Assembly: GCF_001729785.1 (NCBI RefSeq) | Contig: NZ_CP017183.1 | Location: 1,054,001 to 1,118,000 of the forward strand | Length of the DNA: 64,000 nucleotides | Direction: 5' to 3' | Source: Enterobacter hormaechei subsp. xiangfangensis | GTDB lineage: Bacteria; Pseudomonadota; Gammaproteobacteria; Enterobacterales; Enterobacteriaceae | Shown: in pieces, positions 40,226 to 51,291 of the stretch | Layout: each line of letters begins with the position of its first letter | Position numbering within the stretch: position 1 is the stretch's first letter | Made by a program: the position numbers and the translations under genes | The notes under the pieces: model-generated | What the model was told of the DNA's origin: nothing | Databases searched by the model: none | The model's input: the letters and a program-made list of their open reading frames with translations, nothing else

Positions 40226-40735
40226 AGCGCATCCCCTTCTGAGTGATTTTTTACTCACCGAACATCATGTCGGGATGGATACAACTTGCTTAGCCACATG
40301 GGAGCTGTGTTCCTGATAACTCTAACTATAAGCCACTCTGATCAAGATTTCACCGCGCTATTACGAAAAATTACAATTAAATCGTTACTGTGCGAGCCTT
40401 TACGCAAATGTACCTTTTGCAGCAACCACGTTAATCAAATAAAAAACCGTTTTTTATCGGTTCCTTAAAATTCATTGAGTTAGCGCAAAGTTTCATGTGA
40501 AGTCCGAAACCAGATATCTTCAGATAATTTCCGTTACTTAGGAATAGTCCGAATAATTTACGCCGCAAAATGATAATAAAAGAAGGCTGAGTTCCTGGTG
40601 TAAGTTATCGGCCTATTATGCCAGGCCTCATTTAAAAAGAAGAAAATAAATAGAAAAGCAATAGGTCTATTTTATGATTTTTTCTGAAAATGAAAAAGGC
40701 CGCAAATGCGGCCTTTTTATCATGTGAAACCGGTA
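40226..40735. other. Gene-free tomB-acrB intergenic region
   Basis: A 510-bp AT-rich stretch with no credible gene or tRNA. It contains the tomB-hha promoter area on the minus strand, a TGAGT-8-ACTCA repeat (40240-40257), a 19-bp A/T palindrome ATAAAAAAC-C-GTTTTTTAT (40439-40457), and the acrB terminator near the right end. AT-richness would suit H-NS/Hha binding. Nothing else was seen. Confidence 0.55.
40693..40718 (-). terminator. acrB terminator
   Basis: AAAAAGGCCGCA-AA-TGCGGCCTTTTT: a strong GC stem flanked by A and T runs, thus active in both directions. On the minus strand it lies 17 bp after the acrB stop. Confidence 0.93.
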
Positions 40736-43885
<3,150 letters not shown>

Positions 43886-43904
43886 TTAACGGCTCCTGTT
43901 TAAG

Positions 43905-45098
43905 TTAAGACTTGGTTTGTTCTGACTGGCCAGCGGCCGACGCTTGTTGTTTGTCGTCAGATTTCACTTCCTGCGCTTTGACCTGCGCGCCAGGACGAAC
44001 TTTTTGCAAACCAGTAATAATCACGCGATCGCCATCTTTCAGACCTTCCGTCACTAGCCACTTATCGCCAATCGCCTGCGTTGCAGTGATATTGCGCATT
44101 TCGACTTTGTTATCGGCACCCACAACCAGCGCGCTCGCATCGCCGCGTGGCGTACGGGTCACACCCTGCTGAGGAACCAGAATGGCGCTTGGGTTAGTCC
44201 CTTCCTCAAGACGGGCGCGTACGAACATACCCGGCAGCAGGGTTTTATCCGGATTCGGGAAAATGGCCCGGATGGTGATTGAGCCGGTGGTCTGATCGAC
44301 GGTCACATCAGAAAATTCCAGTGTACCGGTCTGCGAGAACTCGATACCGTCGTTGGTAACCAGTTCAACCTTGGCTTTACCGTTTTCCTGTTTCAGTTGA
44401 CCGCTTGCCAGCTCCTGTTTGAGACGCAGGAAATCGTTGCTGGACTGGGTAACGTCAACATAGATCGGGTCAAGCTGCTGCACGGTGGCCAGTGCGTTGG
44501 TCTGACCGTTTTGCACCAGTGCACCTTCGGTGACGGCAGATTTACCAATGCGACCGCTGATAGGGGAGGTCACTTTGGTGTAGGCCAGGTTAATACGCGC
44601 GGTTTCTACCGCCGCTTTCGCCGCCACAACGGCCGCGTTGGCTTGCTGCGCATCGGCCAGGGCTGAATCATAATCCTGTTGGCTGATGTACTGCGTGCCG
44701 AGCAGCTTCTTGTAACGATTCAACGTCAGCTGCGAAATTTTGGCTGCCGCTTCTGCTTTCGCCAGATCGCCTTTAGCGCTCTCATAAGACGCTTGGTAGG
44801 TTGCTGGATCAATCTGATACAGAGACTCACCTGCCTTGACATCACCGCCTTCGGTGAAGTTACGTTTCAGGATGATACCGCTTACCTGCGGACGCACTTC
44901 CGCAATGCGATAGGCGCTGGTGCGGCCCGGTAGTTCTGTTGTCATCTGGAGAGGTTCGGATTTGAGCGTCACGACGCCAACTTCTGGCACCTGCTGAGCT
45001 CCTTGTTGAGCCTCTTTGTCGTCACATCCTGTAAGCGCTAAGCTGCCTGAGAGCATCAGAACGACCGCCAGAGGCGTTAACCCTCTGTTTTTGTTCAT
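43905..45098 (-). CDS. acrA: AcrA, periplasmic adaptor of the AcrAB-TolC pump
   Basis: Membrane-fusion lipoprotein linking AcrB to TolC. 397 residues from ATG 45096-45098 (MNKNRGLTPLAV) with GAGGT before it; an in-frame extension of 12 codons is not conserved. Lipobox LTGC with Cys25. Lipoyl, alpha-hairpin (about 100-170), beta-barrel and membrane-proximal domains are in normal order. First gene of acrAB, divergent from acrR. Confidence 0.99.
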   Translation of the reverse strand: MNKNRGLTPLAVVLMLSGSLALTGCDDKEAQQGAQQVPEVGVVTLKSEPLQMTTELPGRTSAYRIAEVRPQVSGIILKRNFTEGGDVKAGESLYQIDPATYQASYESAKGDLAKAEAAAKISQLTLNRYKKLLGTQYISQQDYDSALADAQQANAAVVAAKAAVETARINLAYTKVTSPISGRIGKSAVTEGALVQNGQTNALATVQQLDPIYVDVTQSSNDFLRLKQELASGQLKQENGKAKVELVTNDGIEFSQTGTLEFSDVTVDQTTGSITIRAIFPNPDKTLLPGMFVRARLEEGTNPSAILVPQQGVTRTPRGDASALVVGADNKVEMRNITATQAIGDKWLVTEGLKDGDRVIITGLQKVRPGAQVKAQEVKSDDKQQASAAGQSEQTKS

Positions 45099-45187
45099 AT
45101 GTAAACCTCGAGTGTCCGATTTCAAATTGATCAAGGGTCCTGAGTCTAAAAACCCATTGCTGCGTTTATATTATCGTCATGCTATGG

Positions 45188-45211
45188 TACATACATTCAT
45201 AAATGTATGTA
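45188..45211. promoter_or_regulatory. AcrR operator
   Basis: 10-bp arms TACATACATT and AATGTATGTA around a CATA centre, the same inverted repeat AcrR binds in E. coli (there with TGTG in the centre). It lies between divergent acrA and acrR, 28 bp before the acrR ATG. Confidence 0.93.
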
Positions 45212-45239
45212 AATCTGACTCCTGTAAATTCATCAACGT

Positions 45240-45893
45240 ATGGCACGAAAAACCAAACAACAAGCGCTGGAAACCCGACAACACATTCTGGATGTGGCAA
45301 TGCGTTTGTTCTCACAGCAGGGTGTTTCGGCAACCTCGCTGGCACAGATTGCTCAGGCCGCGGGCGTCACGCGGGGAGCGATTTACTGGCATTTCAAAGA
45401 CAAGTCCGATCTGTTTGGTGAAATCTGGGAGCTTTCAGAGTCCAGCATTAGCGATCTTGAGAGTGAGTATCGGGCAAAATTCCCTCACGATCCACTCTCT
45501 GTGTTAAGAGAAATTCTAGTATATATCCTTGAAGCGACAGTTGTTGAAGAGCGCCGCCGTCTGATGATGGAAATCATCTTCCATAAATGTGAGTTCGTTG
45601 GCGAAATGGCGGTGGTTCAGCAGGCGCAACGCGACCTGTGTCTGGAAAGCTACGATCGCATCGAACAGGTCCTCACGGAGTGCATGCAGGCCAAAATGCT
45701 TCCTGCTACCTTACTCACCCGCCGGGCGGCGATCCTGATGCGCAGCTATATTTCCGGCCTGATGGAAAACTGGCTTTTTGCTCCGGAGTCGTTCGATCTC
45801 AGATCAGAGGCGCGCAGCTATGTCGACATTTTTCTTGAGATGTGCCAGCTCTGTCCGACCCTTCAAAGTAAGCATCACCCCCGTTCTACCTGA
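45240..45893 (+). CDS. acrR: AcrR, TetR-family repressor of acrAB
   Basis: 217 residues (E. coli 215). TetR helix-turn-helix at the N-terminus ([48 protein letters not shown]) and an all-helical drug-binding C-terminal domain ([22 protein letters not shown]). The frame is intact, so there is no sign of the acrR inactivation seen in some efflux-overproducing isolates. Autoregulates and represses acrAB through the adjacent palindrome. Confidence 0.98.
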   Translation: MARKTKQQALETRQHILDVAMRLFSQQGVSATSLAQIAQAAGVTRGAIYWHFKDKSDLFGEIWELSESSISDLESEYRAKFPHDPLSVLREILVYILEATVVEERRRLMMEIIFHKCEFVGEMAVVQQAQRDLCLESYDRIEQVLTECMQAKMLPATLLTRRAAILMRSYISGLMENWLFAPESFDLRSEARSYVDIFLEMCQLCPTLQSKHHPRST

Positions 45894-46006
45894 TCGGGTA
45901 CGGGAAAAATCGTAGACCCTTTCCGTCGTACTATTCTGCTTCAGCCGGGCGTGATATCCTTCATGCCCGACTATTTCCGGTCATTTCTCACATCACATTC
46001 ACAACT

Positions 46007-49000
46007 ATGCTGCACATCAATCGCTCGCAACATCTTGTTCTGGCCCTGTTTTTGATCCTGCTGTTTTACTTTGCAGCCGCGCCGCTTTCCTGGGCCCGTG
46101 CAGACAACGGCAGTGACATTCCCACGCGTGCTGATGTTCAGGCGCAACTCGACACCCTGAATAAGCAGAAAGATCTGTCCGCCCTGGAAAAACTTGTTCA
46201 GCAGGACCTGACGGAAACCCTGGAAACGCTGGACAAGATAGAGCGCATCAAAGCCGAAACGGCCCAGCTGAGGCAGAAGGTCGCTCAGGCGCCGGAAAAC
46301 ATGCGTAAGGCTACGGAGGCGCTGAATGCGCTCAGCGACGTCGACAACGACGATGAAACCCGAAAAACGCTTGCCACGCTGTCGTTGCGCCAGCTTGAGT
46401 CGCGCGTGGCGCAGCTGCTGGACGATCTGCAAACGGCGCAGTCCGATCTCTCAACCTATAACAGCCAGCTGGTTTCGCTGCAAACCCAGCCTGAGCGCGT
46501 GCAGAACGCCATGTACTCCGCATCGCAACAGCTACAGCAGATACGTAACCGTCTGAATGGCGTCACCGTTGGGGAAGGGGCGCTTCGCCCCACCCAGCAA
46601 ACGCTGCTGAATATCCAGCAGACGCTGCTAAACGCGGAGATTGAACAGCAGCGTAAGAGCCTGGAAGGCAACACGGTGCTACAGGATGCGCTGCAAAAAC
46701 AGCGTGACTACGTGACCGCGAATATCAACCGGCTTGAGCATCAACTTCAGCTGTTGCAGGAAGCGGTAAACAGCAAGCGCCTGACCCTGACTGAAAAAAC
46801 GGCCCAGGAAGCGGTCTCGCCAGACGAGACGGCGCGTATTCAGGCCAACCCGCTGGTGAAGCAGGAGCTGGAGATTAACCACCAGCTGAGCGAACGTCTG
46901 ATCCAGGCGACTGAAAACGGCAGCGCGCTGGTACAGCAGAATATCAAGGTCAAAAACTGGCTGGATCGCGCGTTGCAGGCCGAGCGTAACGTCAAGGAGC
47001 AGATTGCCGTCCTGAAGGGCAGCCTGCTGCTGTCGCGCATTCTCTACCAGCAACAGCAGACGCTGCCGTCCGCCGACGAGCTGGAAGACATGACCAATCG
47101 CATTGCGGATTTGCGTCTTGAACAGTTTGACGTCAACCAGCAGCGCGATGCGCTATTCCAGAGCGATACCTTCGTTGCCAAAGTGGAAGAGGGCCATTCA
47201 GGTGAAGTGAACGCTGAAGTTCACGACGCGCTGTTGCAGGTGGTGGACATGCGCCGCGAACTGCTCGATCAGCTCAACAAGCAGCTGGGCAACCAGTTGA
47301 TGATGGCGATTAACCTGCAAATCAACCAGCAGCAGCTGGTGAGCGTTTCTAAAAGCCTCCAGGAGATCCTGACCCAGCAGATTTTCTGGGTGAACAGCAA
47401 TAAACCCATGGACTGGGACTGGTTTAAATCTTTCCCGGAAACGCTGAAATCCCAGATAAAAAGCATGAAAATTACCGTGAACTGGGAGAAAGCCTGGCCT
47501 GCGGTAATGATTGCCTTCCTGGCGGGACTGCCTTTGTTGCTCATCGCTGGCGTAATACGCTGGCGTTTGAAATGGCTGAAACAGTACCAGGCGAAGCTGG
47601 CCTCGGAAGTGGGGCAACTGCGTAACGACAGCCAGCTGCACACCCCGAAAGCGATCCTGATCGATCTGATCCGTGCTCTGCCGGTCTGCCTGTTGATACT
47701 CGCCGTGGGCCTGATCCTGCTGACCATGCAGTTGAATATCAGCGATCTGCTGTGGGCGTTCAGCAAGAAGCTGGCGCTGTTCTGGCTGGTGTTTGGCCTG
47801 TGCTGGAAAGTGCTGGAAAAAGATGGCGTCGCCGTCCGCCACTTCAACATGCCGGAAAAACTCACCAGCCACTGGCGTCGCCAGATTGTACGCATCAGCC
47901 TCGCGCTGCTGCCGCTGCACTTCTGGTCAGTTGTGGCCGAGCTTTCGCCGCTGCATCTGATGGATGACGTACTGGGGCAACTGGTGATTATGCTGAACCT
48001 GCTGCTGATTGCCGTCCTTATGTGGCCGATGTGCCGCGACAGCTGGCGGGATAAAGAGTCCCATAATCTTCGTCTGGTTACCGTAACGGTGCTGGCGATC
48101 ATTCCGCTGGCGCTGATGGTGCTGACGGCGACGGGTTACTTCTATACCACGCTGCGTCTGTCAGGCCGCTGGATCGAAACGGTTTATCTGGTGATTGTGT
48201 GGAACCTGCTGTTCCAGACCGTGCTGCGTGGTTTGAGCGTAGCGGCGCGCCGCATTGCGTATCGTCGTGCTGTTGCCCGTCGGCAGCATCAGGTGAAAGA
48301 GGGGGCTGAAGGGGCAGAGCCGCAGGAAGAGCCGACTATCGCCCTGGAGCAGGTCAACCAGCAAACGATGCGTATTACCATGCTGGTGATGATCGCCCTG
48401 TTTGCGGTGATGTTCTGGGCCATCTGGTCTGATTTAATTACCGTTTTCGCCTACCTCGACAGTATCACGCTCTGGCAATACAACGGTACCGAAGCGGGCG
48501 CTGCGGTAATGAAAAGCGTCACCATGGGCAGCCTGCTCTTTGCGCTGGTGTCGTCAGTGGTTGCCTGGGCGTTGATCCGCAACCTGCCGGGTCTGCTGGA
48601 AGTGCTGGTGCTCTCGAGGCTGAACCTGCGTCAGGGGGCGTCGTACGCCATTACTACCATCCTGAACTACGTCATTATTATTGTCGGGGCGATGACGGTA
48701 TTCGGCTCGCTGGGCGTCTCGTGGGATAAACTTCAGTGGCTGGCGGCAGCGTTGTCGGTGGGTCTGGGCTTCGGCTTGCAGGAGATCTTCGGTAACTTTG
48801 TCTCTGGCCTGATTATCCTGTTCGAACGTCCGGTGCGTATCGGCGATACCGTCACCATCGGCACCTTCTCCGGGACCGTCAGCAAGATCCGCATCCGTGC
48901 GACCACCATTACCGACTTCGATCGTAAAGAGGTGATCATCCCGAACAAAGCCTTTGTGACCGAGCGCCTGATCAACTGGTCGCTCTCGGATACCACCACC

Positions 49001-49354
49001 CGCGTGGTGATCCGACTCGGGGTGGCCTACGGTTCAGATCTGGATAAAGTGAAAGAGGTCCTGCTGGAAGCCGCGAAATCACATCCTAAAGTGATGCACG
49101 ATCCTGCGCCTGACGTGTTCTTCACCACCTTCGGGCCAAGCACGCTGGATCATGAGCTGCGCCTGTACGTACGCGAACTGCGCGATCGCAGCTACACCGT
49201 CGATGAGCTGAACCGCACCATTGACCGTCTGTGTCGTGAAAACAATATAAATATCGCCTTCAACCAGCTTGAAGTGCACCTGCGTAACGAGAAAGGTGAC
49301 GAGCATACGGAAGTGAAGCGCGAAATTAAGGGGGACGACCCTACTCCCGCCTGA
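46007..49354 (+). CDS. mscK: MscK (KefA), potassium-dependent mechanosensitive channel
   Basis: Large MscS-family channel that opens on hypo-osmotic shock, modulated by external K+. 1115 residues: N-terminal hydrophobic signal/anchor (HLVLALFLILLFYFAAAPL), long periplasmic coiled-coil-rich region to about residue 480, several membrane helices, then the C-terminal MscS pore and vestibule (AAALSVGLGFGLQEIFGNFVSGLIILFERPVRIGDTVTI). Colinear with E. coli MscK. rsmS ends only 1 bp after its stop on the opposite strand. Confidence 0.97.
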   Translation: MLHINRSQHLVLALFLILLFYFAAAPLSWARADNGSDIPTRADVQAQLDTLNKQKDLSALEKLVQQDLTETLETLDKIERIKAETAQLRQKVAQAPENMRKATEALNALSDVDNDDETRKTLATLSLRQLESRVAQLLDDLQTAQSDLSTYNSQLVSLQTQPERVQNAMYSASQQLQQIRNRLNGVTVGEGALRPTQQTLLNIQQTLLNAEIEQQRKSLEGNTVLQDALQKQRDYVTANINRLEHQLQLLQEAVNSKRLTLTEKTAQEAVSPDETARIQANPLVKQELEINHQLSERLIQATENGSALVQQNIKVKNWLDRALQAERNVKEQIAVLKGSLLLSRILYQQQQTLPSADELEDMTNRIADLRLEQFDVNQQRDALFQSDTFVAKVEEGHSGEVNAEVHDALLQVVDMRRELLDQLNKQLGNQLMMAINLQINQQQLVSVSKSLQEILTQQIFWVNSNKPMDWDWFKSFPETLKSQIKSMKITVNWEKAWPAVMIAFLAGLPLLLIAGVIRWRLKWLKQYQAKLASEVGQLRNDSQLHTPKAILIDLIRALPVCLLILAVGLILLTMQLNISDLLWAFSKKLALFWLVFGLCWKVLEKDGVAVRHFNMPEKLTSHWRRQIVRISLALLPLHFWSVVAELSPLHLMDDVLGQLVIMLNLLLIAVLMWPMCRDSWRDKESHNLRLVTVTVLAIIPLALMVLTATGYFYTTLRLSGRWIETVYLVIVWNLLFQTVLRGLSVAARRIAYRRAVARRQHQVKEGAEGAEPQEEPTIALEQVNQQTMRITMLVMIALFAVMFWAIWSDLITVFAYLDSITLWQYNGTEAGAAVMKSVTMGSLLFALVSSVVAWALIRNLPGLLEVLVLSRLNLRQGASYAITTILNYVIIIVGAMTVFGSLGVSWDKLQWLAAALSVGLGFGLQEIFGNFVSGLIILFERPVRIGDTVTIGTFSGTVSKIRIRATTITDFDRKEVIIPNKAFVTERLINWSLSDTTTRVVIRLGVAYGSDLDKVKEVLLEAAKSHPKVMHDPAPDVFFTTFGPSTLDHELRLYVRELRDRSYTVDELNRTIDRLCRENNINIAFNQLEVHLRNEKGDEHTEVKREIKGDDPTPA

Positions 49355-49355
49355 A

Positions 49356-49532
49356 TTATTTCCCTCTCCCCTCTGGGGAGAGGGCAGGGTAAGGGGGAAG
49401 TTTCCCCTCAAAATCCCGCCGCACAATCTCCAGCGCTTTCAGCACCGTCTCAGCCGGGATCGCATGATTCTCCAGCAGCATAATTAAATCGACGGCCAGT
49501 TTGACCTCATCGGGGGCATTTTCCAGTGACAT
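49356..49532 (-). CDS. rsmS: RsmS (YbaM) small protein with repeat-derived C-terminus
   Basis: 58 residues beginning [20 protein letters not shown] and continuing [25 protein letters not shown], clearly YbaM/RsmS, described in other enterobacteria as a regulator of secondary metabolism and virulence. E. coli has 53 residues ending in a charged tail (RDDEAEK). Here the last 14 residues or so ([13 protein letters not shown]) are encoded by a CCCTCTCCCC-type inverted repeat (49362-49384) and its flank. ATG 49530-49532 follows CAGGAGC. It ends 1 bp from the mscK stop and starts 12 bp after priC. Confidence 0.88.
   Translation of the reverse strand: MSLENAPDEVKLAVDLIMLLENHAIPAETVLKALEIVRRDFEGKLPPYPALSPEGRGK
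49362..49384. repeat. CCCTCTCCC-type inverted repeat inside the rsmS 3' end
   Basis: Perfect 10-bp arms CCCTCTCCCC and GGGGAGAGGG with a 3-nt loop, followed by GCAGGGTAAGGGGGA. Same core as the repeats near 25943, 56213 and 59555. It also could act as a shared 3'-end hairpin for mscK and rsmS. Confidence 0.8.
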
Positions 49533-49544
49533 CCGCTGCTCCTG

Positions 49545-50072
49545 TTAACGGGTCAGGCGTTCAATGACGCGTTCAATCTCATCCAGCGCCTGACGGCAGC
49601 GGACGATGCGGCCTTCCAGCGCGCTGATTTCACGCATTAATAACTGCTGCTCTTCCAGCGTTTCGCTGGTGTTCAGGCGGGCTTCGCGCTCACGCTTCAT
49701 CTCAAACAGACGGCGCTCAAACTCCTGGTTCTCCAGCCTCTTGCGCTGCCATTTTCCCAGTCCCGGCGAGGCGCTGTCCCACGCCCGTAGCGGCCAGGCG
49801 GCGATTTCCCGGTGCAGGGCGGTGATCTGCTCGGTAAGATGCTCCGCAAGCCACGCGACCTGTTCCTGCTGTTCACTCTCAACCGCGTGGCGAAGCTCGT
49901 CGAGGTTGGTCTGCGCTTCAGCAAGATAATCCTGAATGACGGTGCTGCGGGTGCGGAAGAGCTGCCGGTCAAAGCGCGGTTTCAGCGTGGCGTGGCCCAT
50001 TAGCGGTGTGGCCTGCGCCCGCAGCGCGATCAGCTGATTTTGCAGCCTCTCAAGAAGCAGTGCTGTTTTCAA
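49545..50072 (-). CDS. priC: PriC, primosomal replication protein N''
   Basis: Helps reload DnaB on stalled forks in PriA-independent restart. 175 residues as in E. coli, all-helical and rich in Arg/Gln/Leu, ending in the conserved CRQALDEIERVIERLTR. It is followed by rsmS 12 bp downstream and divergent from ybaN. Confidence 0.95.
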   Translation of the reverse strand: MKTALLLERLQNQLIALRAQATPLMGHATLKPRFDRQLFRTRSTVIQDYLAEAQTNLDELRHAVESEQQEQVAWLAEHLTEQITALHREIAAWPLRAWDSASPGLGKWQRKRLENQEFERRLFEMKREREARLNTSETLEEQQLLMREISALEGRIVRCRQALDEIERVIERLTR

Positions 50073-50122
50073 GGCGCTCTCCAGTGGTAAAGTAGCCGTT
50101 CAGTTTGATAACGATTCGCATT

Positions 50123-50500
50123 ATGCAGCGTACTATTTTAATCATCATTGGCTGGCTCGCGGTAGTGCTGGGTACGCTGGGTGTGGTTTTGCCCTTGCTG
50201 CCGACCACCCCGTTTATCCTGTTGGCCGCCTGGTGCTTCGCCCGCTCGTCGCCGCGTTTTCACCACTGGCTTCTGTACCGCTCGTGGTTCGGCGGCTACC
50301 TGCGGCACTGGCAAAAACACCGGGCTATGCCGCCCGGGGCCAAGCCGCGCGCCATTGCCTTCATCCTGATCACCTTCGCCGTCTCGTTATGGCTGGTGAA
50401 AATGATGTGGGTGCGCATTCTGCTGCTGGCGATCCTGGCCTGCCTGCTGATCTTTATGTGGCGGATCCCCGTGGTTGATGAAAAGCAACAAAAGCACTGA
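50123..50500 (+). CDS. ybaN: YbaN, DUF454 inner-membrane protein
   Basis: 125 residues from ATG 50123 (MQRTILIIIGWLAVV); a 6-residue upstream extension is not conserved. About three membrane spans (LIIIGWLAVVLGTLGVVLPLLPTTPFILLAAWCFA, and a C-terminal pair). The motif LPTTPFILLAAWCFARSSPRFHHWL is typical of DUF454. Function unknown. Confidence 0.94.
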   Translation: MQRTILIIIGWLAVVLGTLGVVLPLLPTTPFILLAAWCFARSSPRFHHWLLYRSWFGGYLRHWQKHRAMPPGAKPRAIAFILITFAVSLWLVKMMWVRILLLAILACLLIFMWRIPVVDEKQQKH

Positions 50501-50651
50501 AGCCTCATCATGGCGGTTGCAATTATGGCGCACAGCCAGTAAATTCGACCGTTTTCGAGCACAGGTGCGCCTGGTCAAAGGTTAAACAACTGTTACTTTG
50601 ACCGACTCGTCGCGCGCCGTGAGTAACACTGTTTCATTTAGGCACAAACCG

Positions 50652-51203
50652 ATGACCGCAACTGCACAGCAGCTTGAATATCTGAAAAATAGCATCAAAA
50701 GTATCCAGGACTATCCAAAACCTGGCATTCTTTTCCGCGATGTCACCAGCTTGCTGGAAGACCCGAAAGCGTACGCCCTCAGCATTGAACTGCTGGTTGA
50801 GCGTTATAAAAACGCCGGGATCACCAAAGTAGTAGGTACTGAAGCCCGTGGCTTCCTGTTTGGCGCACCGGTTGCGCTGGCGATGGGCGTGGGTTTTGTG
50901 CCGGTGCGTAAGCCGCGCAAACTGCCGCGTGAAACCATCGCGGAGAGCTATGAGCTGGAATACGGCACCGATCAGCTGGAAATTCACGTTGATGCTATCA
51001 AGCCAGGCGACAAAGTGCTGGTGGTGGACGATCTGCTGGCAACCGGCGGCACCATCGAAGCGACCGTGAAGCTGATCCGTCGTCTGGGCGGGGAAGTGAC
51101 CGACGCGGCATTCATCATCAACCTGTTCGATCTCGGCGGCGAGCAGCGTCTGGAAAAACAGGGTATTACCAGCTACAGCCTGGTGCCATTCCCGGGACAT
51201 TAA
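50652..51203 (+). CDS. apt: Adenine phosphoribosyltransferase
   Basis: Salvages adenine with PRPP to AMP. 183 residues from ATG 50652 ([15 protein letters not shown]); an in-frame 18-residue extension upstream is not conserved. PRPP-binding motif [16 protein letters not shown] and base-binding region [16 protein letters not shown] 10-bp inverted repeat (51213-51243) without a T run follows before dnaX. Confidence 0.98.
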   Translation: MTATAQQLEYLKNSIKSIQDYPKPGILFRDVTSLLEDPKAYALSIELLVERYKNAGITKVVGTEARGFLFGAPVALAMGVGFVPVRKPRKLPRETIAESYELEYGTDQLEIHVDAIKPGDKVLVVDDLLATGGTIEATVKLIRRLGGEVTDAAFIINLFDLGGEQRLEKQGITSYSLVPFPGH

Positions 51204-51212
51204 TCCCATATC

Positions 51213-51243
51213 TCACAACCTCGCTCAATGGGTGAGGTTGTGA
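51213..51243. terminator. Hairpin between apt and dnaX
   Basis: TCACAACCTC / GAGGTTGTGA, 10-bp perfect arms and an 11-nt loop. No T tract, so it is a weak terminator or an mRNA 3'-end structure. In E. coli part of the dnaX transcript comes from apt. Confidence 0.5.
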
Positions 51244-51291
51244 TAGCATTCCCCTCCATTAATTCACCTTCCAGCGTTGCAGAGCCTGCCC

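Noticed and set aside
45188..45893. Signs of acrR or acrAB operator damage that would suggest an efflux-overproducing strain
   Set aside because: The operator arms are perfect and acrR is full length with an intact helix-turn-helix.
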